Below, one piece after another: positions 16,918 to 25,712 of a stretch of DNA of 64,000 bases (position 1 is the first letter of the stretch; the number at the start of each line of letters is the position of its first letter). Made by a program: the position numbers and the translations under genes. The notes below the pieces were generated by a model. That model made no database searches, was not told where the DNA came from, and saw nothing but the letters and a program-made list of their open reading frames with translations. Source of the stretch: Bacteroidota bacterium (lineage in GTDB: Bacteria; Bacteroidota; Bacteroidia; Flavobacteriales_D; Crocinitomicaceae); contig JAJRQK010000005.1 in assembly GCA_024280295.1 (NCBI GenBank), forward strand, positions 62,001 through 126,000. The letters are read 5' to 3'.

Positions 16918-17505
16918 CTATACTTTTATTAATATTAATATTGATTGAATTAATTCTTGCCCGTCTTTTTGTAGATTAAAATCAAATTTTGATACTCGAT
17001 ATTTGAACATCTTTAATCGAAAAGCTCCCATAACGATATGCATCAGCTCCTCAGTAGAAATCTCATTTGTAAATACACCGATATTTTGACCACTTTCAAT
17101 GATTGGTTTCAGATGTTTCACTTTAACAGCCATAATTTTTAAGAGTGCATTATTAATTGTATCGCTCTTTTCCATAAGTCCGTCAGAGAATACTGCTACC
17201 ACGAAGTGTCGATTTGCACTAAAGAAATCAAACTGACTTTTAAATAATTTTACCATTTGTTCTTCAGGGTTGTCGTTAGCATTGACAACCCTAACAAAAT
17301 TTTCATCCATTGTTTTTGCTAGAAAAGTGAGCATAGCTACAATGATTGATTCTTTGTTTTTAAAGTGCCTGTATATAGCCGCTTCTGAAAAACCCATTTC
17401 AAGTGCTAGGTTTTTTGTAGTAAGTCCACCAACACCCGAATCGGTAAGTAGCTTTCCTGCTGCATTTATTATTTCTCCTTGTCTTTCTGATATCTCGTTA
17501 ATCAT
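16918..17505 (-). CDS. TetR/AcrR family transcriptional repressor
   Basis: 195 residues. The N-terminal helix-turn-helix (about 8-55) has the TetR signature GVGGLTTKNLALEMGFSEAA followed by IYRHFKNKESI; the C-terminal half is a helical ligand-binding/dimer domain. First gene of an eight-gene minus-strand operon ending at 9312. A perfect operator-like repeat overlaps its own transcription start (17523-17538), indicating autorepression and control of the efflux genes. The inducing ligand is unknown. Confidence 0.92.
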   Translation of the reverse strand: MINEISERQGEIINAAGKLLTDSGVGGLTTKNLALEMGFSEAAIYRHFKNKESIIVAMLTFLAKTMDENFVRVVNANDNPEEQMVKLFKSQFDFFSANRHFVVAVFSDGLMEKSDTINNALLKIMAVKVKHLKPIIESGQNIGVFTNEISTEELMHIVMGAFRLKMFKYRVSKFDFNLQKDGQELIQSILILIKV

Positions 17506-17522
17506 AATTGAAGAAAATGTTA

Positions 17523-17545
17523 GTTAGTATTCACTAACAAAGGTA
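17523..17545 (-). promoter_or_regulatory. TetR operator overlapping the operon promoter
   Basis: GTTAGTATTCACTAAC at 17523-17538 is a perfect inverted repeat (6-bp arms, 4-bp spacer). On the minus strand the -7 element TACCTTTG occupies 17545-17538, so the repeat covers the expected transcription start (about 17533). A repressor bound there would block initiation. A second GTTAGT half-site at 17519-17524 overlaps. Confidence 0.8.
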
Positions 17546-17835
17546 AATAATTTTTACTAATCTCCAAATAATGAGACTGAAAATAATTTCAACTTAAGTG
17601 ATTTTAAAAGACAAAGAGTAGAAATATATGTGATTAATGGTAGTTTAGCTTGGAATCAGACTTGAAATTATAAATTTGAATTTCAAATAGTTATCATTTG
17701 TTTGGAGCAATTTTAGATACCGTTTTTCAATAATTTGAATCAATTTATTAATTATGCCAAAGCATCAGACTAGAAGAATAAATTATCTTTTGGTTTTGAT
17801 AGTCGAAGCAATTAATTCATTGCTGAATCAATGGA
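17546..17835. other. Intergenic region with no gene recognised
   Basis: About 290 bp between divergent units. It contains a 28-codon ORF starting near 17754 whose stop overlaps the dyad at 17836; it shows no recognisable features and is not called. Nothing else is supported. Confidence 0.5.
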
Positions 17836-17851
17836 TGTAACAATTGTTACT
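17836..17851 (+). promoter_or_regulatory. Crp/Fnr-type dyad upstream of sqr
   Basis: TGTAACAATTGTTACT is a perfect GTAAC-N4-GTTAC dyad (the centre AATT makes the core fully palindromic). It lies 48 bp before the sqr ATG. The -7 element expected at 17873-17880 is poor (CAAATTGC), which fits a promoter that depends on an activator, or a start site elsewhere. Confidence 0.65.
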
Positions 17852-17898
17852 TTAAAACTCTACACTATTCACCAAATTGCACATGTAAACTTCTTTTT

Positions 17899-19134
17899 AT
17901 GAAACACATATTAATTATCGGTGGTGGAACTGGAGGGATAATGACCGCATCCCAGCTTCTCAAACGAGGTGGGGTTAAAGTATCAATTGTTGAGCCTGCT
18001 GAATACCATTATTATCAACCAGCATGGACGCTTGTTGGAGCAAATACATTCGATTACGAAAAGACGAAGCGAACAATGGCTTCTGTTATGCCGAGTGAAG
18101 TTAATTGGATAAAGGATTATGCTGAAAAATTTGACCCTGAAAATAATGTGATTGAAATGAAATCGGGCGCAAAAATTGATTATGACTTTTTAGTACTATC
18201 CCCAGGAATAAAAATTGACACTTCTCTTGTTGAAGGCTTGACTGAAGCAATCGATAAAGGTGTAGTTTGCAGTAATTATACTGACCCAAAACATACTTGG
18301 GAAGTATTGAAGAATTTTAAAGGTGGAACGGCACTTTTTACGCAACCTACGACTCCCATCAAATGTGGTGGTGCCCCCCAAAAAATAATGTATTTAGCAG
18401 AAGATCATTTCCGTAAAACTGGAGTGAAATCTAAGACGAATATTGTTTTTGCAACTAATGGTGGAGTTATTTTTGGTGTAAAGCCAATAGCAAAAACCTT
18501 GATGGAAGTCATTGATCGTAAAGATATCAATATTCGCTTTGGGCATTTATTAGTTAGAATTGATGGTGAGAAGCAAATTGCCTGGTATAAAATGGCTGAC
18601 AACAATAAAGAGCATAATCATATCGATGTAGTGACCTCGAAAGATGGAGATCTCGTTGGGATTCACTACGATATGCTTCATCTTGCTCCACCACAAACAG
18701 CACCAGATTTCATTAAAAATTCTCCATTTGCAAATGAAGGAGGATGGATCGATGTCCACACTGGAACAATGCAACAAACAAAATATCCGAATGTATTTGG
18801 TATTGGTGATGCCGCAGCACTGCCAACTGCAAAAACAGGTGCTGCTATCCGAAAACAAGTTCCAGTTATAGTTGAGAACTTAATGCGATTGGTTAATTCT
18901 GAAGAACTGAGTAGTAAAGAATATAATGGCTATTCATCTTGCCCATTAGTTACTGGATATGGGAAAATGGTTTTGGCAGAATTTGATTACGACTCTAATT
19001 TCACACCAGACCCTAAGTTGAAACGAATGTTAATCAGTGATTCATCTAAAGAACATCGAAGATTATGGTGGCTGAAGAAGTACATTCTCCCAAGACTATA
19101 TTGGAACAAAATGTTAAAGGGCATCGATGTATGA
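17899..19134 (+). CDS. sqr: Sulfide:quinone oxidoreductase (type II/SQOR-like)
   Basis: 411 residues. N-terminal FAD-binding Rossmann motif IIGGGTGGIMTASQL (about 6-20) with the acidic end of the strand (VEP). Further FAD motif YPNVFGIGDAAALPT (about 296-310). Two cysteines expected for the redox disulfide are present: Cys156 in PIKCGGAPQK and Cys348 in SSCPLVTGYGK; there is an additional Cys124. The C-terminal region (RLWWLKKYILPRLYW) is an amphipathic membrane anchor. It oxidises sulfide at the membrane, passing electrons to quinone and sulfane sulfur to an acceptor, giving the persulfide substrate of the dioxygenase at 4653. Driven by a promoter with the shared dyad. Confidence 0.94.
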   Translation: MKHILIIGGGTGGIMTASQLLKRGGVKVSIVEPAEYHYYQPAWTLVGANTFDYEKTKRTMASVMPSEVNWIKDYAEKFDPENNVIEMKSGAKIDYDFLVLSPGIKIDTSLVEGLTEAIDKGVVCSNYTDPKHTWEVLKNFKGGTALFTQPTTPIKCGGAPQKIMYLAEDHFRKTGVKSKTNIVFATNGGVIFGVKPIAKTLMEVIDRKDINIRFGHLLVRIDGEKQIAWYKMADNNKEHNHIDVVTSKDGDLVGIHYDMLHLAPPQTAPDFIKNSPFANEGGWIDVHTGTMQQTKYPNVFGIGDAAALPTAKTGAAIRKQVPVIVENLMRLVNSEELSSKEYNGYSSCPLVTGYGKMVLAEFDYDSNFTPDPKLKRMLISDSSKEHRRLWWLKKYILPRLYWNKMLKGIDV

Positions 19135-19259
19135 TTATTCGCTATAATTAATGTAATCTAACAAGTTATTTTCAGCTCACATAGGTTAAATTTCAAAATT
19201 ATTAGTCTGAATTTGTAACCTATTGGTAGATCTTGCATCTAATTAAAAAAGTGAGTAGA

Positions 19260-19928
19260 ATGGGTGCTATAACAGTAATGAATTATCAGAAGCATAAGAT
19301 CACAGATTCTGAAATTGTACGGCGTATTCTTTCAGGTGAAAAAGAATTGTACGAAATTATTCTAAGACGAAATAATCAGAAGTTGTATCGTGTTGTAAGA
19401 GGGTATTTGACTAATGAGGAAGAGATTGAGGATGTTATGCAGGATTCTTATCTCAACGCTTTCGAAAAGCTTCATCAGTTTAAACATGATGCTCAATTTT
19501 CTACTTGGTTAATTCGAATAGGTATAAATCAAGCGTTGATGAGGATCAGAAAGACCAATAAAACATACAGTCTTGAGAGTTGTTCATCGCACCAAAACAC
19601 CAGGGTCATGGAAATACCAGATTACAATCAACCTAATCCAGAAAAACTATTGATAGGGCAGGAGTCAAAAGCCATTTTAGAAAGAACCATTGATTCACTG
19701 AATGAGAAATATAGAATGGTTTATATTCTAAAAGAGGTTGAGGGAATGTCGATTGTAGAAATTTCAAATTGTTTGGATTTATCTAATTCAAATGTAAAAG
19801 TTAGACTACATAGAGCTAAATCAATGCTCAAAGAGAAGCTTTTCGAGTTAACAAGTAAAACTGAGTTATTCGAATTTGGAAATGCAAGATGTGATCGAAT
19901 TACCCAGTTTGTTATTGAACGAATTTGA
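19260..19928 (+). CDS. RNA polymerase sigma factor, sigma-70 family (ECF-like)
   Basis: 222 residues from the ATG at 19260; 19278 (MNYQKHKITDSEI) is an alternative, and the TTG at 19233 is unlikely. Region 2: HKITDSEIVRRILSGEKELY to MQDSYLNAFEKLHQF and FSTWLIRIGINQALM. Region 4: LNEKYRMVYILKEVEGMSIVEISNCL with recognition helix SNVKVRLHRAKSML. The C-terminal FGNARCDRITQFV motif marks a common Bacteroidota subgroup. No anti-sigma gene is adjacent. Possible targets include the CHRD gene downstream, but no sigma-specific promoter could be identified. Confidence 0.9.
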   Translation: MGAITVMNYQKHKITDSEIVRRILSGEKELYEIILRRNNQKLYRVVRGYLTNEEEIEDVMQDSYLNAFEKLHQFKHDAQFSTWLIRIGINQALMRIRKTNKTYSLESCSSHQNTRVMEIPDYNQPNPEKLLIGQESKAILERTIDSLNEKYRMVYILKEVEGMSIVEISNCLDLSNSNVKVRLHRAKSMLKEKLFELTSKTELFEFGNARCDRITQFVIERI

Positions 19929-20019
19929 CGTTTAATAAACTCACTGGAAATTAAAAAGGATAACTTTTACATGTTCGTTGGTCTTAACACTAATTTATGC
20001 AATGGAATTTTTAATGCCT

Positions 20020-20064
20020 TGTGACATCTGCTACATGATAGACATTTCTATTACCCTATTTTTA
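20020..20064 (+). promoter_or_regulatory. Degenerate Crp/Fnr-type dyad plus -7 element, CHRD promoter
   Basis: TGTGACATCTGCTACA at 20020-20035 matches TGTAAC-N4-GTTACA with one mismatch in each arm. TATTTTTA at 20057-20064 (TAnnTTTG with the last base changed) has the same 29.5-bp spacing. This would give a leader of about 110 nt before the gene at 20179. Confidence 0.45.
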
Positions 20065-20178
20065 CTTTTTTACGAAGTAAGAAATCCAATTTGAAGAGTG
20101 CCTCGTAAATAATTGAAGGCTAGTTCAAAATGTAATTAGTTAAGCTTAATATAAATCAAATAATATAAATTAATCAAC

Positions 20179-22008
20179 ATGAAAAAAATCTACTTACTAG
20201 CAGGATCTGTCCTAGTTTCCTTAATAGGAATGTCACAGAATCCGGTTAAACACACAGATCAATTAACGTTTGCATCCATGATGGATGGAGCACAAGCTGG
20301 AGTTACAACAACTGCACTAGGTGTTGGGACGTTTACTCTCAATCCTACAATGGATACATTATGCTATGAAGTTAGTGCTAACAATTTATCAGGAGCAATC
20401 ACTGCAATTCATCTTCATACTGGTATGTTAGGACAATCTGGACCAGTTGCAATTAACTTGAGTTCTGGCATAAATAATAATATTGTCGCAGGAATGATTA
20501 CAGGAACAGATCTATCAGCTAATCTTTCTGCATTTTTAACGGGTGGATTGTACATCAATCTTCATACAGCTGCAAATGCGGGTGGAGAGATTCGCGGACA
20601 GGTTTATCTCGAAAAAGATATGCTATTTGTTTCAAACCTCGCCGAAGATGGATCAGGATCAGTAGCAATTGGACTTGGAAGTTTTCAATTGTCCCATGAC
20701 AAATCTACTGTAAACTACATTGTAGTTGCTGACGGTTTAACTGGAACTATCACAGCTGCTCATTTACATTTAGGTGCGGCAGGAACTTCAGGAGGAGTTT
20801 CTATTGGTCTTACTGGTGATATTGTTGCTGGAAACTCAATCATTAAAGGAAGTTTCTTGACGAGTGCTGCATCTGCAGATTTCATTGATAGCTTAATGGT
20901 TGGTAGTATCTACTTAAATGTACATACAGCAGCTAATCCTGGTGGAGAAATCAGAGGTCAATTGATAAAATCTAATAACCTTGCATTTGATGCAACTATG
21001 GATACAATGCAACAAACAGCTGCTGTTACTGGTACTAATATTGGTATGGGAGTTTCTGTAATTGAAATCAATTCAGGACTTGATACAATCTGGTACAACA
21101 CAATGGTAACAGGACTTACTGGACCAATTACAGCGATCCACATGCATAGAGCTATGATGGGTATGGATGGAACAGTTGAAGTGAATTTAACAGCTAGTAT
21201 TGCTGGAAATACAGTTAACGGAATGGTAACCGGTGCAGCAGTAACAAATGATCTTATCACAAAGATGTTACGTGGTGAAATTTACTTAAACCTTCATACT
21301 GCAATGAATGCAGGTGGTGAACTAAGAGGTCAAGCTTTCAAATTTGCTCGTGATGGCTACAGAATCTCAATGAGTGGTGATCAATTGGTTCCTACTGTTA
21401 GTGTTCCTGCTCAAGGAGCTGGAGTTGTTACTGTAGATAGGGATGCTACTAATGCTCACTTTATGGTAGTTGTTAGTGGATTATCAGGCACGGTTTCAGC
21501 ATCTCATTTCCATGCTGGTGTTTCTGGTGAAAATGGAGGTGTTGTTTATGACCTATCTGGATTCTATTCAATGTCAACAGGAGATGATGCAGCTAGCGGT
21601 TACTGGACTAGTACTGATATGATAACACCATTTAGTGCTGCTAATGCAACTCAGTTTTGGATGGATAGTATATACATCGTTGCCCACACAACTGCAAATG
21701 CAGGAGGAGAGTTAAGAGGTCAAGCTTGGAGATCTGCCGCTTGTATGGGGGCTGTTGGAATTGATGAGTTAGATGCTTCTATAAGCGTTTATCCAAATCC
21801 AACTTCATCTGATCTTACAATTACATCAGACAAGACTATTGGTTCTATATTAGTTCTTTCTAGTGATGGGAAAGTTGCAAGTTCAGTTACTAACATCAAC
21901 TCAGCAGTTCATACTTTGAATCTTGCTGATTTGGACAACGGATTGTACATGATTGTAGTTGAATATAGTGACAATACCAGATCAGTTACACGTGTAATTA
22001 AAAACTAG
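20179..22008 (+). CDS. Secreted four-CHRD-domain protein with T9SS sorting signal
   Basis: 609 residues: signal peptide (1-19), then four CHRD domains of about 120 residues each (about 25-145, 148-265, 270-385, 390-510). Each has the pattern ITAIHLHTG...GG(L/I)YINLHTAANAGGEIRGQ, with the conserved histidine pair and ELRGQ/EIRGQ close. The C-terminus (from about 530: ISVYPNPTSSDLTI) is a T9SS type A sorting domain, so it is exported and probably attached to the cell surface. CHRD domains are of unknown function in bacteria. A strong terminator follows. Confidence 0.9.
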   Translation: MKKIYLLAGSVLVSLIGMSQNPVKHTDQLTFASMMDGAQAGVTTTALGVGTFTLNPTMDTLCYEVSANNLSGAITAIHLHTGMLGQSGPVAINLSSGINNNIVAGMITGTDLSANLSAFLTGGLYINLHTAANAGGEIRGQVYLEKDMLFVSNLAEDGSGSVAIGLGSFQLSHDKSTVNYIVVADGLTGTITAAHLHLGAAGTSGGVSIGLTGDIVAGNSIIKGSFLTSAASADFIDSLMVGSIYLNVHTAANPGGEIRGQLIKSNNLAFDATMDTMQQTAAVTGTNIGMGVSVIEINSGLDTIWYNTMVTGLTGPITAIHMHRAMMGMDGTVEVNLTASIAGNTVNGMVTGAAVTNDLITKMLRGEIYLNLHTAMNAGGELRGQAFKFARDGYRISMSGDQLVPTVSVPAQGAGVVTVDRDATNAHFMVVVSGLSGTVSASHFHAGVSGENGGVVYDLSGFYSMSTGDDAASGYWTSTDMITPFSAANATQFWMDSIYIVAHTTANAGGELRGQAWRSAACMGAVGIDELDASISVYPNPTSSDLTITSDKTIGSILVLSSDGKVASSVTNINSAVHTLNLADLDNGLYMIVVEYSDNTRSVTRVIKN

Positions 22009-22061
22009 CATTTAGTGTGAAAATGTTGCCCCTCAAGGGAATACATTTTTTTTGATAGAAA

Positions 22062-22092
22062 AGGGGAAACATAGCGTTTCCTCTTTTTTTTA
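22062..22092 (+). terminator. Intrinsic terminator of the CHRD gene
   Basis: Arms AGGGGAAAC (22062-22070) and GTTTCCTCT (22076-22084) with a 5-base loop and one G-T pair, followed by an uninterrupted T run to 22091. Confidence 0.85.
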
Positions 22093-22162
22093 TTAAGAGA
22101 AATAATTGTTTAGAATAATTTAGCAGTAGGTTGATTTAATCACTATTTTAGTATGAAAATGG

Positions 22163-22726
22163 ATGAAAATGGATTGGATTCTTGAACCCTGGCCATGGTA
22201 TGTTGCAGGCCCCTTGATAGCATTAGTTATGATGCTTCTTATGTATTTCGGTAAATCCTTCGGTGTTTCTTCCACAATGCGAACAATGTGTTCGATGGCT
22301 GGAGCGGGAAAGATATCAGACTTTTTCAAGTTTGACTGGAAGGCTCAGATATGGAATATCATCTTTATTTGTGGTGCTATTGCTGGTGGATTTATTGCTC
22401 ATAATTATTTAAGCGCACATCATGTTGTAGATCTAAATCCAAAAACAATTGCTTCTCTCAAATCTATAGGTATCGAGAATGCTGGCAGTTCATTTATGCC
22501 TGATTCAATTTTCGGGATAGATGCATTATCTGACTGGAAAACTTGGTTATTCTTAATTGTAGGAGGGCTATTTGTAGGTTTCGGATCAAGGTATGCAGGA
22601 GGTTGTACATCAGGTCATGGAATTAGTGGATTAAGTAACCTTCAATTACCATCACTCATAGCAGTCATTGGTTTCTTCATCGGAGGTATCATAATGACCT
22701 ATTTTATTTTACCATACATTCTCTAA
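22163..22726 (+). CDS. YeeE/YedE-type (thio)sulfur transporter, first half
   Basis: 187-residue membrane protein with about five hydrophobic segments (about 13-30, 64-82, 122-142 and 160-183 clear). Contains the family signature SRYAGGCTSGHGISG (Cys about 149) found in thiosulfate and persulfide permeases of the YeeE/YedE group, here as one of two half-size proteins. The partner starts 10 bp downstream. Likely imports or exports thiosulfate or sulfane sulfur, consistent with the rhodaneses and SQR nearby (inference). No dyad of the Crp/Fnr type is seen upstream, so its control may differ. Confidence 0.88.
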   Translation: MKMDWILEPWPWYVAGPLIALVMMLLMYFGKSFGVSSTMRTMCSMAGAGKISDFFKFDWKAQIWNIIFICGAIAGGFIAHNYLSAHHVVDLNPKTIASLKSIGIENAGSSFMPDSIFGIDALSDWKTWLFLIVGGLFVGFGSRYAGGCTSGHGISGLSNLQLPSLIAVIGFFIGGIIMTYFILPYIL

Positions 22727-22736
22727 AACCTGACAG

Positions 22737-23153
22737 ATGAAATATATTAAATTTATTGTTCTTGGAATGTTCTTTGGGATTATACTTAGCAAAGCTGAAA
22801 TTATATCTTGGTATAGAATACATGAGATGTTCCGTTTTGAGTCCTTTCACATGTTTGGAGTCATAGGTTCAGCCGTTGTTGTGGGGATTATATCTATTCA
22901 GATAATCAAGAGAACAAAAGCGAAAAATTCTTTAGGAGAGGAGTTTCACTACACCGATAAGAAAATGTCAATTAAAAAGTACTTATTGGGAGGCTCGATT
23001 TTTGGACTAGGGTGGGCAATGATAGGAGCATGTCCTGGTCCTATGTTTATACTGCTAGGAAAAGGAGTAGCATCCATTGTAATTGTTATTCTGAGTGCTA
23101 TTCTGGGGACATTTATCTATGGATTAGTTAAGAATTATCGAATTTTCAAATAA
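22737..23153 (+). CDS. YeeE/YedE-type (thio)sulfur transporter, second half (DUF6691-like)
   Basis: 138 residues, about four hydrophobic segments. Starts FIVLGMFFGIILSKAEI and contains the second conserved cysteine motif WAMIGACPGPMFILLGKG (Cys about 98). This small protein is usually encoded directly after the first half and together they equal one full-length YeeE protein. Spacing of 10 bp indicates an operon. Confidence 0.88.
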   Translation: MKYIKFIVLGMFFGIILSKAEIISWYRIHEMFRFESFHMFGVIGSAVVVGIISIQIIKRTKAKNSLGEEFHYTDKKMSIKKYLLGGSIFGLGWAMIGACPGPMFILLGKGVASIVIVILSAILGTFIYGLVKNYRIFK

Positions 23154-23170
23154 TATCAAAAAAACAAAAT

Positions 23171-23833
23171 ATGAAGAAATTATTTTTTTTAAATCTATTT
23201 TTGGTTGGGTTTTCTTTCTGCTCAGTCGGTCAACTTAATACTGATACTGAATTCTGGTTAGGAGGAACGGTAAAATTCAAATTGAGTAATTCTTTAAAAC
23301 TAGATATTCAAGAGCAATTTAGGTTCAATAATAACGCATCTTCTTTTAGTTCTTCCTTCACCGAGGTTGGACTTAAATATAAAGTCAATAAGATTTTATC
23401 CTTTAAAGCCAATTTTAGACACAACGTTAAGGCTAACAAGAAAAACAGGGTGCGTGGATCAATAGATATGAATCTTAATTTGTCTAAAAAACAATTTCCA
23501 CTTTCGCTAATCTACCGATTGAGATTTCAAAATACAAATGTCTTGAACTCAACAAAACGGTACACTGTAATTAGAAATAAAATTGGACTAAAATACAATG
23601 CCTCCAAATTGGTTGATCCGTATGCATCTTATGAATTGTACTATCGATTGAACGGTAAGAATGAATTCCGAACTAAAAGATTAACACTAGGTCTTCAGTG
23701 GAGATTACTAAAGGAGCTTCGAATGACTACTTTTTACAGACTTCAAACAGATATTAATGTGAAGAACCCTGATCGTTCGCATATCATTGGCCTTATGTTT
23801 ACCTATAATCTTGATGTTAGAAAGAGAAGGTAA
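23171..23833 (+). CDS. DUF2490 outer-membrane beta-barrel-like protein
   Basis: 220 residues, signal peptide 1-20 (ending CSVGQ). The mature part is made of alternating strands rich in Tyr, Arg and Lys, with the DUF2490 features FWLGGTVKFKLSNSLKLDIQEQFRF and the terminal HIIGLMFTYNL. Family predicted to be an outer-membrane beta-barrel; function unknown. Starts 18 bp after the transporter gene, so probably in the same operon. Confidence 0.85.
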   Translation: MKKLFFLNLFLVGFSFCSVGQLNTDTEFWLGGTVKFKLSNSLKLDIQEQFRFNNNASSFSSSFTEVGLKYKVNKILSFKANFRHNVKANKKNRVRGSIDMNLNLSKKQFPLSLIYRLRFQNTNVLNSTKRYTVIRNKIGLKYNASKLVDPYASYELYYRLNGKNEFRTKRLTLGLQWRLLKELRMTTFYRLQTDINVKNPDRSHIIGLMFTYNLDVRKRR

Positions 23834-23913
23834 TTGAGTATGCATAAACGTTGGCGGTAATTAGAATAGACTTAACGAACATAATACAATTTTATTAACA
23901 GAGTGAAAATGGA

Positions 23914-23921
23914 TACCTTTG
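23914..23921 (+). promoter_or_regulatory. -7 element of a leaderless transcript
   Basis: TACCTTTG matches TAnnTTTG exactly, its first base 12 bp before ATG 23926. Transcription would start at the A of the start codon. Confidence 0.6.
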
Positions 23922-23925
23922 TAAA

Positions 23926-24450
23926 ATGAGTAAATTTGCTTTGCCTAATGCAGATCTCTTGATTGATGTGACTTATCGCCCTGGCGGGAATAATCACCTG
24001 CATATAATTGACAAAGAACAATTAGAAATATTGAGACCGGATGCTGTGATTTGCGATAGATCAACTGATAAATATGATCTTTCAGGCGATATTCATGTTG
24101 TAAAAGGGATACAAGGAATTCCTACGGGAAAAGACGCTGAATATAAAATGCCTATTTTCAAAAAGGATCATAACGCCTTCCGAAATGAGGATTATGTACC
24201 TAAAGAATATCAATTAACGAACCGACAAATAAGAACAACTGTCAGTTCATATTCATGGCCATCATTCGGAAGTAATGAAGATAGACTAGCAAATACTGAA
24301 ATTTACGCCAGACAAATTAAACCTATTCTACACTTTCTAATTGAAAATCTTGAAAAAGGTATTCAAGTACCTAAAAACCTAAAAACGTTCCCTTTAAATA
24401 ATGCTATTTACAATAGTCAAAACCCTTTAACTATTACTGCTAAGGGTTAA
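23926..24450 (+). CDS. Hypothetical protein
   Basis: 174 residues without signal peptide or membrane segment. Not recognised. The N-terminus MSKFALPNADLLIDVTYRPGGNNHLHIID looks like a folded cytoplasmic domain, with several His and Asp residues. Preceded by a perfect -7 element exactly 12 bp before the ATG. The codon use is ordinary for the window, so it is a real gene; function cannot be assigned. Confidence 0.75.
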   Translation: MSKFALPNADLLIDVTYRPGGNNHLHIIDKEQLEILRPDAVICDRSTDKYDLSGDIHVVKGIQGIPTGKDAEYKMPIFKKDHNAFRNEDYVPKEYQLTNRQIRTTVSSYSWPSFGSNEDRLANTEIYARQIKPILHFLIENLEKGIQVPKNLKTFPLNNAIYNSQNPLTITAKG

Positions 24451-24629
24451 AAATCATAGCTGCCCTGCGGGACAGTAACGCCTTTTAGTTTTCTCCACCT
24501 AACCAAAAAAAATAATTACCGAGAGATAACGTTTTCTTTAAGAAAGGATGATTTTAGGATAAAATAGTGCTTGTTTAGTGATTTGATTTTTGAACAATAA
24601 AAAAAAACGTTACTCAGAATTAATAAAAT

Positions 24630-25547
24630 ATGATAAAATCAATAAAAATTGGATTAATCGGATTTGCAATTCTATTTGGGTTTAATGTAAATGGTCAATA
24701 TCAAATTGGCTTAGTGCCTAGAGTTAGTCCAGATAAAGCAGTTTATCAAAAAATAGGTTATACCGAAATCGAAATTAAGTATGGTAGTCCAGAAGTTAAA
24801 AATCGAGAGATTTGGGGTGATCTAATACAGTATGATAAAGTATGGCGAGCAGGAGCTAATAATGCAACCACAGTTGAGTTTAGCGATAATATTACAATTA
24901 ACAATCTGCAATTGGACAGCGGGGAATATGCGTTTTTCATTATCCCAAAAGAAAATAATAAATGGACTGTAATTTTCAATCGGGTGCATAAACAATGGGG
25001 AGCATTTAAGTATAATGAAAATAAAGATGTTTTGAGAGTAGATGTTATACCGAGAAAAACATTATATCAAACCGAGAATCTGACATACTCTATCAAACAA
25101 TTGGGATTTCAATATGGAAGTCTTATTCTCAATTGGGATTTTATTGAGATAGAAGTTCCTTTTAAAACAAATTATCTAAAAAAGTTTGAATTAGAAGTTG
25201 AAGCGAGAGCAAATAAACAACCAGAGTATCTAAAATGGATAGTATATTTGCAAGGAGCGGAACATTTCGAACAAATTGGATTAAATTTCGGTTTAGGGCT
25301 TTCCTGGATAAATAAGGCAGAAAAAATAATGATTTCTACAACTGAGTGGAACGAACAATTTTATCCAAAAGATTACATCAAAGGACATCTATATTGGACA
25401 AAAGCGAAACTTTTGGCTAAAAGCAAAAGACAAACAGAAGCAATTGTGTATGTCCATAAACTAAAAAGCATCAAGAATACGTCTTTTTATGACAAAGAAA
25501 ACGATGAAGAAGGTATTGATATCTTAATGGAGTTATGGGCGAAATAG
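24630..25547 (+). CDS. DUF2911 secreted protein
   Basis: 305 residues, signal peptide (about 1-22, ending VNGQ). The DUF2911 domain covers about 25-175 with its typical motifs: VSPDKAVYQKIGYTEIEIKYGSPEVKNREIWG, VWRAGANNATTVEFSDNITI and LDSGEYAFFIIPKENNKWTVIFN. The C-terminal 120 residues are helical and TPR-like (multiple WxxxLxxA). Found in many Bacteroidota; function unknown. More AT-rich than its neighbours, as is the next gene. Confidence 0.9.
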   Translation: MIKSIKIGLIGFAILFGFNVNGQYQIGLVPRVSPDKAVYQKIGYTEIEIKYGSPEVKNREIWGDLIQYDKVWRAGANNATTVEFSDNITINNLQLDSGEYAFFIIPKENNKWTVIFNRVHKQWGAFKYNENKDVLRVDVIPRKTLYQTENLTYSIKQLGFQYGSLILNWDFIEIEVPFKTNYLKKFELEVEARANKQPEYLKWIVYLQGAEHFEQIGLNFGLGLSWINKAEKIMISTTEWNEQFYPKDYIKGHLYWTKAKLLAKSKRQTEAIVYVHKLKSIKNTSFYDKENDEEGIDILMELWAK

Positions 25548-25573
25548 TAAAAACTACAGTTATCAATGGCAAC

Positions 25574-25712
25574 TGTTGCACAACTAGCCAACTGCGAAAA
25601 TGAGAAACAAAAGGTGAATTCACTAATGAATAACTTGCTGATTATTAGTGAAAAATATTTTCAACTGATTGTGAAATGAGTTAATTTGCAAGAAGCGTTG
25701 AGTTGTGCAGCA
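25574..25712. repeat. Spaced inverted repeat in a 357-bp gene-free gap
   Basis: TGTTGCACAACT (25574-25585) and AGTTGTGCAGCA (25701-25712) are inverted copies with 11 of 12 matches, separated by 115 bp. The whole gap 25548-25904 has no supported gene. GTTGTGCA also occurs at 30431-30438 before another accessory gene. Possibly a small mobile or cassette-like element. Confidence 0.4.

Noticed and set aside
17754-17840. 28-codon ORF before sqr
   Set aside because: Short, no recognisable features, and its stop lies within the dyad; more likely chance.
19201-19225. GTAAC followed by TTGGTA as a possible regulon site before the sigma gene
   Set aside because: The second arm does not match (TGGTA for GTTAC) and no -7 element is at the correct spacing.
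22100-22155. Regulon site before the YeeE/YedE genes
   Set aside because: No GTAAC/GTTAC arm is present at the expected distance from the TATTTTAG at 22144.
24421-24475. AACCCTT/AAGGGTT hairpin as terminator
   Set aside because: It is inside the coding end of the hypothetical gene and is followed by A, not T, residues.
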